Assembly: GCF_006517175.1 (NCBI RefSeq) | Contig: NZ_CP041186.1 | Coordinates: forward strand, 4,801,074-4,865,073 | DNA length: 64,000 bases | DNA from: Persicimonas caeni | GTDB lineage: Bacteria; Myxococcota_A; Bradymonadia; Bradymonadales; Bradymonadaceae | Reading direction: 5' to 3' | Shown: one piece after another, positions 54,269 to 62,824 of the stretch | How positions within the stretch are numbered: the first letter of the stretch is position 1 | Layout of the letters: every line of letters begins with the position of its first letter | Program-made: the position numbers and the translations under genes | The notes under the pieces: generated by a model | Told to the model about the DNA's origin: nothing | Database searches by the model: none | Seen by the model: only the letters and a program-made list of their open reading frames with translations

Positions 54269-55129
54269 ATGAACCGTTTGCGGATGATTCGGCTCGAGCC
54301 CGACCCGTTGGAGTTGCACATGGAGTATGCATGCCGAATCGAGGCCCGGGGCCGACTCACGGATGCGTTGGAGATCTACGCCAAGTGCGTCGACGGCTAC
54401 AAGGCGGGCAACACCAACAAAGCCCTCGAACTCGCCGAGCATATGTTGGAGATCGACGAAGACCAGCCCGAGATGCGCACCCGACTCGTCGAGGGCCTGC
54501 TGGCCGAGGCGAAGGCCTTCCTGTCCTACGGGCTGGCCGACCAGGCGGAGGTGTATCTGCGCCGAGCCCATCAGTGGAGCCAACAGCCCGCGCGCATCGA
54601 GCAGATCGCGGCCGGTCTGGGGATTGCGTTCGACGCGGTAGGCGACTGGGAAGAACCACCGCCGCCTCCCGAGCTGGGCAATTTGGGCGACGAGCCGACG
54701 ACCCTGCGCAGCGATGAAGAGTCACGTGGAGCATCGGAGTCGCCCGGTGGGCAGTCAGGTAGGGAGCCCGATGCGGTCGTGGCGCGCTTCTACGAGTTGA
54801 TGGCCAACTCCAGTGAGGAAGCTTGGTTGTTGAGCTTCGACGCGCCCGGCGCCGATGGCTGCACTGCGCTGCGAACCACCGTCAGCTCGGACCGCCGCAA
54901 GGGTGAGCTCGGTGTGCTGGGGCAGAAGGTTCGCGCGCTGCTCGACTACAGCCGGGAAGTCCGCGGGCACCTCGGGGCGGAGGCGCTCATCAATGCTTTC
55001 TTATTCGGCGACGGTCTCTGGTGCACGATGGCCACGGACGAGCACGCTGCACTGGTGCGCAGCCAGCCCCATCAGGTGGGCTCTACATTGATCAAGGCGC
55101 GCCGATTGCTCGAGGAGGTCGCGGCGTGA
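54269..55129 (+). CDS. TPR protein with roadblock-like C-terminal domain
   Basis: 286 residues, cytoplasmic. Residues about 15-125 are TPR-like helical repeats (YACRIEARGRLTDALEIYAKCV, AKAFLSYGLADQAEVYLRRA). A Pro/Glu/Ser linker (125-170) leads to a domain of about 110 residues whose final part (LFGDGLWCTMATDEHAALV...GSTLIKARRLLEE) resembles the end of roadblock/LC7 domains. That domain assignment is by pattern only. No strong ribosome binding site precedes ATG 54269; an ATG at 54284 is possible. A stand-alone roadblock-like gene follows. Confidence 0.65.
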   Translation: MNRLRMIRLEPDPLELHMEYACRIEARGRLTDALEIYAKCVDGYKAGNTNKALELAEHMLEIDEDQPEMRTRLVEGLLAEAKAFLSYGLADQAEVYLRRAHQWSQQPARIEQIAAGLGIAFDAVGDWEEPPPPPELGNLGDEPTTLRSDEESRGASESPGGQSGREPDAVVARFYELMANSSEEAWLLSFDAPGADGCTALRTTVSSDRRKGELGVLGQKVRALLDYSREVRGHLGAEALINAFLFGDGLWCTMATDEHAALVRSQPHQVGSTLIKARRLLEEVAA

Positions 55130-55232
55130 CCGGCAAGGCGAGAGGTACATAGGCCGCCGGGCCGGCCGTTGGTCGCTTCATCGGCCCAAATATTCGACAG
55201 AATTCGACAAGTTCGAGCACACGCTCGACCCA

Positions 55233-55251
55233 CGACACCACGACGGTGTCG
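55233..55251. other. Perfect stem-loop upstream of the roadblock-like gene
   Basis: CGACACC-ACGAC-GGTGTCG is a 7-bp perfect inverted repeat 69 bases before the ATG at 55320. It could be an operator or a leader hairpin; it does not match the REP core. Confidence 0.4.
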
Positions 55252-55319
55252 CCGGACCTTGCATGGGCGAGGTTACGGCATTTTATCCACTCAATAGTTA
55301 GTCATTTAGGAGTAGTCAT

Positions 55320-55724
55320 ATGTCGCTCGATTCCGCCCTGCAGGCAGGTGTCAAAGAAGTCCCCGAGTGTGTCGCCGCTGGTTATGTGGACATGTCCACC
55401 GGAATGCTCCTCGGCGTGCGTACCGTCGAGTCGCACCCTCAAGCGGTTCTCGACTTGGTGGCCGCGGCCACCGCTGATATGTTCCAAGGCAAGAATGTCA
55501 CGGCCATCGAGAAGATGTTCAAGGCTGGCCGTGGCCTGCCCGAAGACGACCACCACTATTTCCAGGAGATGATCGTCTTCAGTGACAACCTGTTGCACAT
55601 CTTCCAGCGCTGCAAAAACAATGAGGATCACGCCGTGGTCTGGGTTTGCGGCAAGTCGGCCAATATCGGCATGGCGCTGGCGAAAGCCCGTATGCAGCTC
55701 AAAGGCGTCGAAGCCGCGCTTTGA
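55320..55724 (+). CDS. Roadblock/LC7-like protein
   Basis: 134 residues. The sequence begins SLDSALQAGVKEVPECVAAGY-VDMSTGMLLG and ends VWVCGKSANIGMALAKARMQL, the strand-turn-strand and final helix pattern of roadblock proteins, which in bacteria often partner small Ras-like GTPases or gliding and polarity factors. No GTPase gene is in the window. AGGAG lies 9 bases before the ATG. It is immediately upstream of a hybrid histidine kinase, so a link to that phosphorelay is possible. Confidence 0.68.
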   Translation: MSLDSALQAGVKEVPECVAAGYVDMSTGMLLGVRTVESHPQAVLDLVAAATADMFQGKNVTAIEKMFKAGRGLPEDDHHYFQEMIVFSDNLLHIFQRCKNNEDHAVVWVCGKSANIGMALAKARMQLKGVEAAL

Positions 55725-55810
55725 TGCGCGGTTGTCCGGAGGCCCGGCCCACCCGGCGAAGAGGGCCTCCGGACGCCTCGCGCGAGACGCGAGCGGGGGC
55801 AAGGGTGTTT

Positions 55811-58066
55811 ATGAATTCGAGAAAAGTAGATCCACCTGTACTCGCTGACGGGGAGGCCGGCGGCGAGGCGATCGACGAAGCTCCGGCCGATTCGCGGCTT
55901 CGGGCGCTGCTCGACAGCGCGGTCGATGCGATCATCACCATCAATAGCAAGGGGATCATTCAAGAGGTCAACCCGGCGGTCGAGCGCATCTTCGGCTACA
56001 GCCCCGAGGAGTTGCGTGGGCAGAACCTCTCCATCCTGATGCCCTCGCCGATGCGCGAGCGGCACGATGGCTTTATCTCGTCGTACCTGCGCACCGGCAA
56101 CAAGGGGGTCATTGGCACCGGCCGCGAGGTGGTGGCGCTCAAGAAGGACGGATCGTGCTTCCATGCCCACTTGACGGTCTCGGAGTTCCACTCCCGCGGG
56201 CGTCACGAGTTTTTGGGCGTGGTGCGCGATATTTCGGCGATCAAGCGTGCCGAGGCGTCCTCGCGCCGCTTGGCCGCGGTGGTCGAGTCATCGGACGACG
56301 CCATCATCACCAAGTCGCTCGATGGGACCATCACCAGCTGGAACGAATCGGCCGAGCGGCTGTTTGGCTACACAGCCGACGAGGCCATCGGCGCGAAGAG
56401 TTCGTCCTTGGTGCCCGTCGACCGGCTGGGCGAAGAGGCCCAGATTCTCGATCGGCTGGCGGCCGGCGAGCGGATCGACCACTTCGAGACGGTCCGGGTT
56501 CGGCGAAACGGCACCCAACTGGACGTGTCTGTGACCGTCTCGCCGCTGCACGACGACCGAGAAGCAGTGGTGGGAGCTTCGTCGATCGTGCGCGATATCT
56601 CCGAGCGCAAGAAGCTCGAGCGCATGCAGGCCGAGTTCGTCTCCAATGTCAGCCACGAGTTGCGCACGCCACTGACGGCGATCCGTGGAGCCCTGGGGCT
56701 GGTTGCGGGGGGCGTTACCGGCGAGTTGACCGAGGAGACGCGCGAGTATATCGACATCGCGCTGACCAATAGCGAGCGGCTCATTCGCATCGTCAACGAC
56801 ATCCTCGACATCGAGAAGATCGAGTCGGGCAAGATGGAGTTCCAGATGCGCACGGTCGCCCTCGACAAGGTCATCGACGATGCGCTGGTTGCCAACGCCT
56901 CCTTTGCGGCCTCGCACGAGACCGAATTGGTGCTCGAATCCGACGTGCCCGCCGGAGACATCTTCGTCGACATCGATCGCTTCGCCCAGGTCATGGCCAA
57001 CCTGATCTCGAACGCCGCGAAGTTCTCGCCGCCCCATTCGCCGGTCGAACTCGCCGCCGAGAAGCGTGGCAATTGGGTGCGTGTAAGCGTGCGTGATTAC
57101 GGGCCGGGGATCCCCATGGAGTTTCGCGGCAAGCTCTTCGAGCGCTTCGCCCAAGCCGACGGCTCGAGTCGGCGCCGCAAGGGCGGCACCGGGCTGGGGT
57201 TGAGCATCTCCAAGGCGATCACCGAGCGGATGCGCGGGCGTATCGGCTTCGAGGACGCCCACGGTGGAGGCAGCCGCTTTTATCTGGACATTCCGCTCCT
57301 GGCACCGGTGTGCGCCGACGGAGCACTGAGCGACCGGCCCCGGGTGCTGGTGTGTGAGGAGGACTTGGATGCCGCACGTGTGCTGCGGCGATTGCTCGAG
57401 GACAACGGCAACGCCGTCGACTTGTCGCCGACCATCGAGCGGGCGCGTCGGCTGCTCGACTGCCATCGCTATGCGGCGGTGCTCCTCGATTTGAAGCTCG
57501 GCGATGGCCGTGGTTCGGAGTTGGTCCGTGAGATGCGCCAACGCAAGGCGACTCGGCTGACTCCGGTGGTCGCGGTGATGGCCAGCGACGGACGCCTCGG
57601 GGAATTGGGGCTGTCGATTTCGGACATCATCTACAAGCCGATCGACGAGCAGCACTTGCTCGAGGTGGTCGAGCGCGCCATCGAGATCGGACACACCCAG
57701 CCGGCGCCGCGATTGCTCCACGTCGAGGACGACCAGGGGCTGCGCCGTGTCGTCGAGCGGGTCATGCCCGCCAGCTGGATCTTTGTGGGGGTCGAAGATC
57801 TCGCCGGTGCCACCGAGGCGCTGGACGAGCAGAGCTTCGACGTCGTCTTGCTCGATCTCGCGTTGCCCGACGGATCGGGCGAGGATCTTCTCGACCGGGT
57901 CGGCAACGCCAAGGTCGTCATCTTCTCGGCCTCGGAGGCGCCTCAAGAGATGGCGGAGAGGGTGTCGGCAGCGTTGGTGAAGTCGCGCACCGAATTGAAC
58001 GATGTACGCCAGACCATCATGACGCTGCTGCACAATAGTCTTTCGAACGACACGGCGACCCATTGA
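55811..58066 (+). CDS. PAS-PAS hybrid sensor histidine kinase with two receiver domains
   Basis: The ATG at 55811 gives 751 residues with no transmembrane segment, so a cytosolic sensor. Two PAS domains (about 28-150 and 155-275) are followed by HisKA with VSNVSHELRTPLTAIRG (H near 284) and the HATPase with N-box NLISNAAKFS, G1 DYGPGIP and G2 GGTGLGLSIS. Receiver 1 (about 515-635) keeps the Asp in LLDLKLGDG and Lys in YKPID. Receiver 2 (about 640-735) has LLDLALPDG. The 3' end is 5 bases from the receiver-HPt gene, suggesting a multistep phosphorelay. The signal is unknown. Confidence 0.93.
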   Translation: MNSRKVDPPVLADGEAGGEAIDEAPADSRLRALLDSAVDAIITINSKGIIQEVNPAVERIFGYSPEELRGQNLSILMPSPMRERHDGFISSYLRTGNKGVIGTGREVVALKKDGSCFHAHLTVSEFHSRGRHEFLGVVRDISAIKRAEASSRRLAAVVESSDDAIITKSLDGTITSWNESAERLFGYTADEAIGAKSSSLVPVDRLGEEAQILDRLAAGERIDHFETVRVRRNGTQLDVSVTVSPLHDDREAVVGASSIVRDISERKKLERMQAEFVSNVSHELRTPLTAIRGALGLVAGGVTGELTEETREYIDIALTNSERLIRIVNDILDIEKIESGKMEFQMRTVALDKVIDDALVANASFAASHETELVLESDVPAGDIFVDIDRFAQVMANLISNAAKFSPPHSPVELAAEKRGNWVRVSVRDYGPGIPMEFRGKLFERFAQADGSSRRRKGGTGLGLSISKAITERMRGRIGFEDAHGGGSRFYLDIPLLAPVCADGALSDRPRVLVCEEDLDAARVLRRLLEDNGNAVDLSPTIERARRLLDCHRYAAVLLDLKLGDGRGSELVREMRQRKATRLTPVVAVMASDGRLGELGLSISDIIYKPIDEQHLLEVVERAIEIGHTQPAPRLLHVEDDQGLRRVVERVMPASWIFVGVEDLAGATEALDEQSFDVVLLDLALPDGSGEDLLDRVGNAKVVIFSASEAPQEMAERVSAALVKSRTELNDVRQTIMTLLHNSLSNDTATH

Positions 58067-58071
58067 AATCG

Positions 58072-58791
58072 ATGAGTACCAAGATTTTGCAGCATATCTT
58101 GCTGGTCGATGATGACGAGCATATCCGAGCCATCAGCACCTTGGCGCTGAGCCGGGTGGGGGGCTACGACGTCGAAGTGGCGAGCGGAGGGGAAGAGGCG
58201 TTGGCCCAGATTGCCCAGGCCGAGCCGGACCTGGTGCTACTCGACGCCATGATGCCCGGCACCGACGGGCGGGACGTGCTGGTGCGTTTGGACGAACAGG
58301 GGCTGCTAGACAGCTTGTGCGTCGTCATGTTGACCGCCAGGGCGCAGCCAGAGGAGGTGCGAGGCTACCGGGAGCTGGGGGCTTTCGAGGTGATCACCAA
58401 GCCGTTCGATCCGATGACGTTGGCCGACCGGATTCGAAAAATTTGGGAGACCTACTCGGCCCATGAAATCGAAGAGTCGAAGGAGGTCGCCGCGCTCTAC
58501 GAGGAGCTACGTGATATCTTCATGGCGAAGTTCGAGGAGCGGATCGGCCGCATGCGCCAGCAGGTCGGTGCGCTCGGAGACGGGGGCGCGGCCCTCGAGG
58601 GGCTCTATATGGAGGCCCATCGCTTGGCTGGTTCGGCGGCCACGTACGGGTTTGTCGAGGCCGGTCGAGTGGCGATCGCGCTCGAAGAGGCCATCGCGCC
58701 GATGAGGGGGCAAGGGGAGGTGTTATCCGACGAGCAGGTTGTAAGGTTGAGTGCGCTGGTCGACAGGCTGCAGGCTGCGGCATCCCACTGA
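58072..58791 (+). CDS. Receiver-HPt phosphotransfer protein
   Basis: 239 residues from ATG 58072; a TTG at 58063 overlapping the kinase is possible. The receiver domain (about 9-128) has the acidic pair in VDDDEH, phospho-Asp in LLDAMMPG and Lys in TKPFD. The C-terminal part (about 140-235) is helical with MEAHRLAGSAATYGF, the HPt signature with phospho-accepting His near residue 183. It can pass phosphate from the hybrid kinase to a response regulator. Convergent with the OmpR-family gene. Confidence 0.9.
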   Translation: MSTKILQHILLVDDDEHIRAISTLALSRVGGYDVEVASGGEEALAQIAQAEPDLVLLDAMMPGTDGRDVLVRLDEQGLLDSLCVVMLTARAQPEEVRGYRELGAFEVITKPFDPMTLADRIRKIWETYSAHEIEESKEVAALYEELRDIFMAKFEERIGRMRQQVGALGDGGAALEGLYMEAHRLAGSAATYGFVEAGRVAIALEEAIAPMRGQGEVLSDEQVVRLSALVDRLQAAASH

Positions 58792-58819
58792 AGGCGCTCG
58801 AGCGCATTCTCGAGCACAT

Positions 58820-59533
58820 TCAGGAAGAGCTGGCGACGGTGAATCCGACCCCGCGCACTGTCTCGATGGGTTGCAGCGACGGCGCGCCTGCCTGCTCGAA
58901 TTTCTGGCGGACATTTCGCACGTGGCTGTCGATGGTGCGTTCGCTCACATAGGTGCTGGGCCCGTGAATGCGCATGATCAGCTCTTCGCGGGTGTAGACT
59001 TTGGTCGGCCGCGCCATCAGGGCGCGCAGCAGGTCGAACTCAGTCTTGGTCAAATCGACGGGGTTTCCATCCCAGCACACCTGACGGCTGGTGGGCTCGA
59101 GAGTGAGGCGGTGGTGTTGGAGCGTCTCGGAAGGCTCGTCCGTCTGCGCCGCAGACGACTCGCCGGCCAAGTTGCTGCGGCGCAGCACCGCCCCCACCCG
59201 CGCCGAGACCTCGCGTGGGTGGAACGGCTTGGCGATATAGTCGTCGGCGCCCAATTCCAGGCCAATGATGCGATCGATGTGCTCGCTGCGCCGCGACAAG
59301 AAGATGATCGGGACCTCGGAGTCGGCGCGTATGCGGCGACAGATCTCGGTGCCGTTGATTCCAGGCATCATCACGTCGAGTAGCAACAAATCGGGGCCGA
59401 ATGCGTCGACTTTCTCGAGGGCTTGGTCGCCGTCGATCGCTTCGACGACGTGATAGCCTTCGGCCTCGAGGGCCACCCGCAGCACTGCGCGGATATCTTC
59501 GTCGTCGTCAGCCAGCAGAATAGTTGGAGCCAT
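58820..59533 (-). CDS. OmpR/PhoB-family response regulator
   Basis: The ATG at 59533 (GAAGG upstream) gives 237 residues. The receiver (1-118) has ADDDED, phospho-Asp in LLLLDVMMPG near residue 53 and Lys in YIAKPF. The winged-helix domain (about 135-235) contains TKTEFDLLRALM and the recognition helix SERTIDSHVRNVRQKF, ending ETVRGVGFTV. It is the likely end point of the phosphorelay encoded on the other strand and is transcribed divergently from a fatty acid desaturase. An 11-bp direct-repeat array upstream is a probable binding site. Confidence 0.93.
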   Translation of the reverse strand: MAPTILLADDDEDIRAVLRVALEAEGYHVVEAIDGDQALEKVDAFGPDLLLLDVMMPGINGTEICRRIRADSEVPIIFLSRRSEHIDRIIGLELGADDYIAKPFHPREVSARVGAVLRRSNLAGESSAAQTDEPSETLQHHRLTLEPTSRQVCWDGNPVDLTKTEFDLLRALMARPTKVYTREELIMRIHGPSTYVSERTIDSHVRNVRQKFEQAGAPSLQPIETVRGVGFTVASSS

Positions 59534-59649
59534 GAAGCTACCTTCTCCGATACAACATACAAATGGAGCAGGTTCGGTTCTCTTCGAGGGAGAAGCGGGG
59601 GGATTGGCCCGCCGATGATCTCTTCTTGAATGCGTTCCGGTCAAGGAGC

Positions 59650-59693
59650 GACTGCAATGAACTGCGTGACATGCGCATGACAACTGCGTGACA
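59650..59693. promoter_or_regulatory. Pho-box-like array of 11-bp direct repeats
   Basis: Read on the minus strand, TGTCACGCAGT, TGTCATGCGCA, TGTCACGCAGT and a weaker TCATTGCAGTC follow each other without gaps, an exact 11-bp period. OmpR-family regulators, PhoB in particular, bind tandem 11-bp repeats with TGTCA. The array ends 6 bases upstream of a minus-strand -35-like TTGACC (59639-59644), so it suits activation or autoregulation of the regulator gene. It also lies upstream of the desaturase. Confidence 0.65.
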
Positions 59694-59730
59694 GGCGTCG
59701 CGGATCATCTCGGCGACGTTCGCTTCGCAC

Positions 59731-59760
59731 TTGACCTCGTGGTAAGGGAGCCTGTGTATT
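59731..59760 (+). promoter_or_regulatory. Candidate desaturase promoter
   Basis: TTGACC (59731-59736) and TGTATT (59755-59760) are 18 bp apart, giving a start near 59767 and a leader of about 55 bases to the GTG at 59822. Confidence 0.4.
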
Positions 59761-59821
59761 TGACAACGCGGGGGCATCCGAGAACCTCGCAATGAACTCC
59801 TCATGTTGTAGCGAGGTCCCT

Positions 59822-60964
59822 GTGTCCAAAGCCCCTCCGTATCTCGAGCACGATTTTGATCCCCGCAAAGTCGATGTCAAAGAACTCGCCCGCGAACTCA
59901 AGGCGTTGCGCGCCGAACTCGACGCCGAAGCCGGCCCCGAGGACATCGCCCACCTCGAAAAGATCGAGCGATGGGGCAAGCTGTGCACGATGCTGGGCTA
60001 CGGAACCGCTTGGATGGCGCCGAACCCGGTGTCCAGCGTGCTCATCTCGCAGGGCGTGCTCACCCGTTGGCTCCTGATGCACCACATCAGCCACCGAGGC
60101 TACGACAAGGTGCCGGGCATCGATCCGAAGTACACCAGCAAGGTCTTCGGCAAGGGTTGGCGTCGGCTGATCGACTGGATGGACTGGATCTATCCGGAGG
60201 CGTGGCACGAAGAGCACGACTTTTTGCATCACTACCACCTGGGGGAAGACGACGACCCCGATCTACTCGAGCGCAATACCGAGTGGATGCGCGAGCAAGA
60301 CTTGCCCGGATGGCTCCAAAAGCTTCTGGTCGGGCTGCTCGCCGGCACCTGGAAATGGGTCTACTACGCGCCGAGCACCCTCGACGAATTGCAAAAGGCG
60401 CGCGCGCGGCGGGCCAAAGAGCCGGCGCCCGAGCCGGCCGAGCTGTTGAGCCCGTTCAACGAGCGCGGCCGCGAGCTGTGGCTCAAGTGCTTGATTCCGC
60501 ACGCGCTGTGGCGCTTTGGTGCCATCCCGGCGATGTTTGCCCCCCTGGGGCCCGTCGCGGTGGGCAATGTTCTGTTGAACACGCTCGGCGCCGAGTTGTT
60601 CACCAACATCCATGCCTTTCTTATCATCGGGCCAAACCACACCGGTGAAGACCTGTACCGATTCGACGAGCCAGTCGAAGGGCGCGAAGAGTTCTACCTT
60701 CGCCAGATCGTTGGCTCGGCCAACTATGCCTGCGGCAACGAGTTCGTCGACTGGACGCAGATGTGGCTCAACTACCAGATCGAGCACCACATTTGGCCCG
60801 ACCTGACGATGCTGCAGTACCGAAAGGTCCAGCCCAAGGTCAAAGCGCTGTGTGAGCGCATGGGGATTCCGTACGTGCAGGAGTCAGTGTTCGTGCGCGC
60901 CAAGAAGATGATCGACGTGATCTTGGGCAAAGCCAAGATGCGGCGGGTGGATGGGTTGGTATAG
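59822..60964 (+). CDS. Fatty acid desaturase
   Basis: The GTG at 59822 has GAGG five bases upstream and gives 380 residues; an ATG 30 bases earlier lacks a ribosome binding site. The three histidine boxes of membrane di-iron desaturases are present: HHISH near residue 87, HDFLHHYH at 122-129 and YQIEHHIWPDL near 320. Hydrophobic segments lie between. The enzyme introduces a double bond into acyl chains, adjusting membrane fluidity. Its divergent position next to an OmpR-family regulator suggests regulated expression. Confidence 0.9.
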   Translation: MSKAPPYLEHDFDPRKVDVKELARELKALRAELDAEAGPEDIAHLEKIERWGKLCTMLGYGTAWMAPNPVSSVLISQGVLTRWLLMHHISHRGYDKVPGIDPKYTSKVFGKGWRRLIDWMDWIYPEAWHEEHDFLHHYHLGEDDDPDLLERNTEWMREQDLPGWLQKLLVGLLAGTWKWVYYAPSTLDELQKARARRAKEPAPEPAELLSPFNERGRELWLKCLIPHALWRFGAIPAMFAPLGPVAVGNVLLNTLGAELFTNIHAFLIIGPNHTGEDLYRFDEPVEGREEFYLRQIVGSANYACGNEFVDWTQMWLNYQIEHHIWPDLTMLQYRKVQPKVKALCERMGIPYVQESVFVRAKKMIDVILGKAKMRRVDGLV

Positions 60965-61072
60965 TTCCCCTCCTTTTCGAACGAGTTCCGCCTCTCCGTG
61001 GTGGCGTGCATGCGCGGTTCACTCTATAGTGAGCCAACTCGCTAGCATACTTCAGCACGGGAGGCAGTTATT

Positions 61073-62065
61073 GTGAAAAGCGTCAAAATTTTGATGGTGG
61101 GAACTGTTTTCTTCGCGCTCACGCTCGCATCGGCGGTGACGTTTGCGCAGTCGAGCGCCAAGAAGCATCTTGCGTACTTTCCTGAAGAGACCCGTTTCCT
61201 CTTCGGCGTCGACCTGGCCGGGGCTCGTGGCACCACGCTGTACGATGCCGGCGCCAAGTGGGTGGCAGCTCAGCCGGACGCGCAGTTTCTGGAAAAGGGA
61301 CTCATCGAGAAGGCGGGGATCGATCCTCAAAAAGACCTCCACCGGCTTACCTTCGGCTTCGTGGCGCCCAACCCTCGAGGGGATGCCGTTTTCACGGCGG
61401 TCATCGAGGGCAAGTTCGACAAAAAGGACTGGGTCGCGCTCGTCGAAGACGACTCCACGATGTCGCAAAAGAAGGTGGGGGAGCTCGACGTTTTCACATT
61501 CGACGATGCCGGTGAGGTGGCGTTGCCGAAGAAGAATATCGCGGTGTTCGTGTTCGGCCCGGCGGACTACCGTAAGAAGGTCTGGAAGACGGTGAGGGGG
61601 AAGGCAAAGACGGTCGAGACGCAGGCGATGATGAAAGAGCTTCTCGGCAAGGTCGACTTGAACAAGCACGTGTGGGTGGCCATGGACGTGGGCGTCTACA
61701 ATCGCGGTGGGCCGGTCGATGTCATGAAGTTGACCGGTGCGCTCGATGCGTCCAAGGGGGTGCAATTGGAGGGGCAGTTAGATACGGGCGACAAGGCGAC
61801 CGCCGACATGTTGCTAGAGCGGTGGAAGGAGAAGCGCACCACCGCCGTGTTGACCATGCAGATGATGCGCGGAGAGGCGTTGCTGTCGAACTTGAAACTG
61901 GAGCAGGACAAGGGCGCGCTCAACTTCGAGACCTCGATGACCGATGAGCAACTCGAGGCGATGCTCGCTCAGCTCGAAAAGATCAGTCAGAAGCAAGAGC
62001 AGGGAGCTGCGCCCGCAGCGCCGACCTCCGAGGCCGTCGAGACGCAGGCAAGCCCCACGAAGTAA
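61073..62065 (+). CDS. Secreted protein of unknown function
   Basis: 330 residues from GTG 61073, which has GGGAGG 7 bases upstream. A signal peptide (about 1-25, ending VTFAQ) is followed by a chain with alternating strands and helices and no Cys. Segments such as PEETRFLFGVDLAGARGTTLYDA and HVWVAMDVGVYNRGG resemble the repeated start of bacterial 'substrate-free' lipoprotein-like domains, but I cannot name the family. The C-terminus is Gln/Ala-rich. It is monocistronic, with lspA convergent. Confidence 0.7.
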   Translation: MKSVKILMVGTVFFALTLASAVTFAQSSAKKHLAYFPEETRFLFGVDLAGARGTTLYDAGAKWVAAQPDAQFLEKGLIEKAGIDPQKDLHRLTFGFVAPNPRGDAVFTAVIEGKFDKKDWVALVEDDSTMSQKKVGELDVFTFDDAGEVALPKKNIAVFVFGPADYRKKVWKTVRGKAKTVETQAMMKELLGKVDLNKHVWVAMDVGVYNRGGPVDVMKLTGALDASKGVQLEGQLDTGDKATADMLLERWKEKRTTAVLTMQMMRGEALLSNLKLEQDKGALNFETSMTDEQLEAMLAQLEKISQKQEQGAAPAAPTSEAVETQASPTK

Positions 62066-62087
62066 AGGTCGCTCGGTGAAGCTTCGT

Positions 62088-62642
62088 TTAGCTGCTTGTC
62101 TCGGGAGGGTCGGCTGGGGCTTCGGCGTCGTCGGGGTCGCTTGCAGCGCCGGGTTCTTCGGGGGCGCGCCACATGTCCGGGGTGAGGGCGAGTAGCACCA
62201 CACCTGCCATGATCCAGACATCAGCGACGTTGAAAATGCCGGTGCGCAGCGAGCCGATGCCCATGTTCATGAAGTCGGTGACGCCGCCGTTGAAGGCGAC
62301 GCGGTCGATGAGGTTGCCGATGCCGCCGCCGATCACCAACGAGGCGGCCACGACCGCCATCTTGGAGATGTCGGCGGTGCGCAGCACCCAGACGAGCAGG
62401 CCGAGCAAAAAGACCGCCACCAACCCGGTGAAGATGAGCGTGCGCATCCCTTCGGGCAGGCTCGAGCCCATCCCCAGAAACGCGCCGTGGTTTTCGGCGT
62501 AGGTCAGCCGAAAGGTATCGCCCAAATACGAGAGCGTGCCGCGGCCGTCGAGGTGCTGTCGCGCGGCCACTTTGGTGACCTGATCACAGCCCACGCTGCC
62601 CAGAAGTACGAAGAGTACGATGGTGATCTTGCCAAGCTTCAT
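62088..62642 (-). CDS. lspA: Lipoprotein signal peptidase (signal peptidase II)
   Basis: Inner-membrane aspartic protease that removes signal peptides from prolipoproteins, needed for the many lipoproteins of this window. The ATG at 62642 gives 184 residues with four hydrophobic helices. DQVTK near residue 20, the AENHGAFLGMG segment, and the two catalytic-Asp motifs GNLIDRV (near 116) and FNVADVWIMAG (near 140) are all conserved. A 25-residue acidic, Pro-rich C-terminal tail extends beyond the usual length. Confidence 0.94.
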   Translation of the reverse strand: MKLGKITIVLFVLLGSVGCDQVTKVAARQHLDGRGTLSYLGDTFRLTYAENHGAFLGMGSSLPEGMRTLIFTGLVAVFLLGLLVWVLRTADISKMAVVAASLVIGGGIGNLIDRVAFNGGVTDFMNMGIGSLRTGIFNVADVWIMAGVVLLALTPDMWRAPEEPGAASDPDDAEAPADPPETSS

Positions 62643-62824
62643 TTCATTTCCTGCACACGAAGAGCCCTGGGGGCCAAAGGTTCTGTACCAGTTATATGGG
62701 CAACTGGCCGGGCTGGCGAGATCTTCCCGTGGATTTTTGGGAGCGGTTGCAGCCGTCGCCCGGGTTCGCCAAATGATTCCAAATCGGGAAGCGAGTGTCG
62801 AAGTACGAGGGGGCTTGGTTGGAG

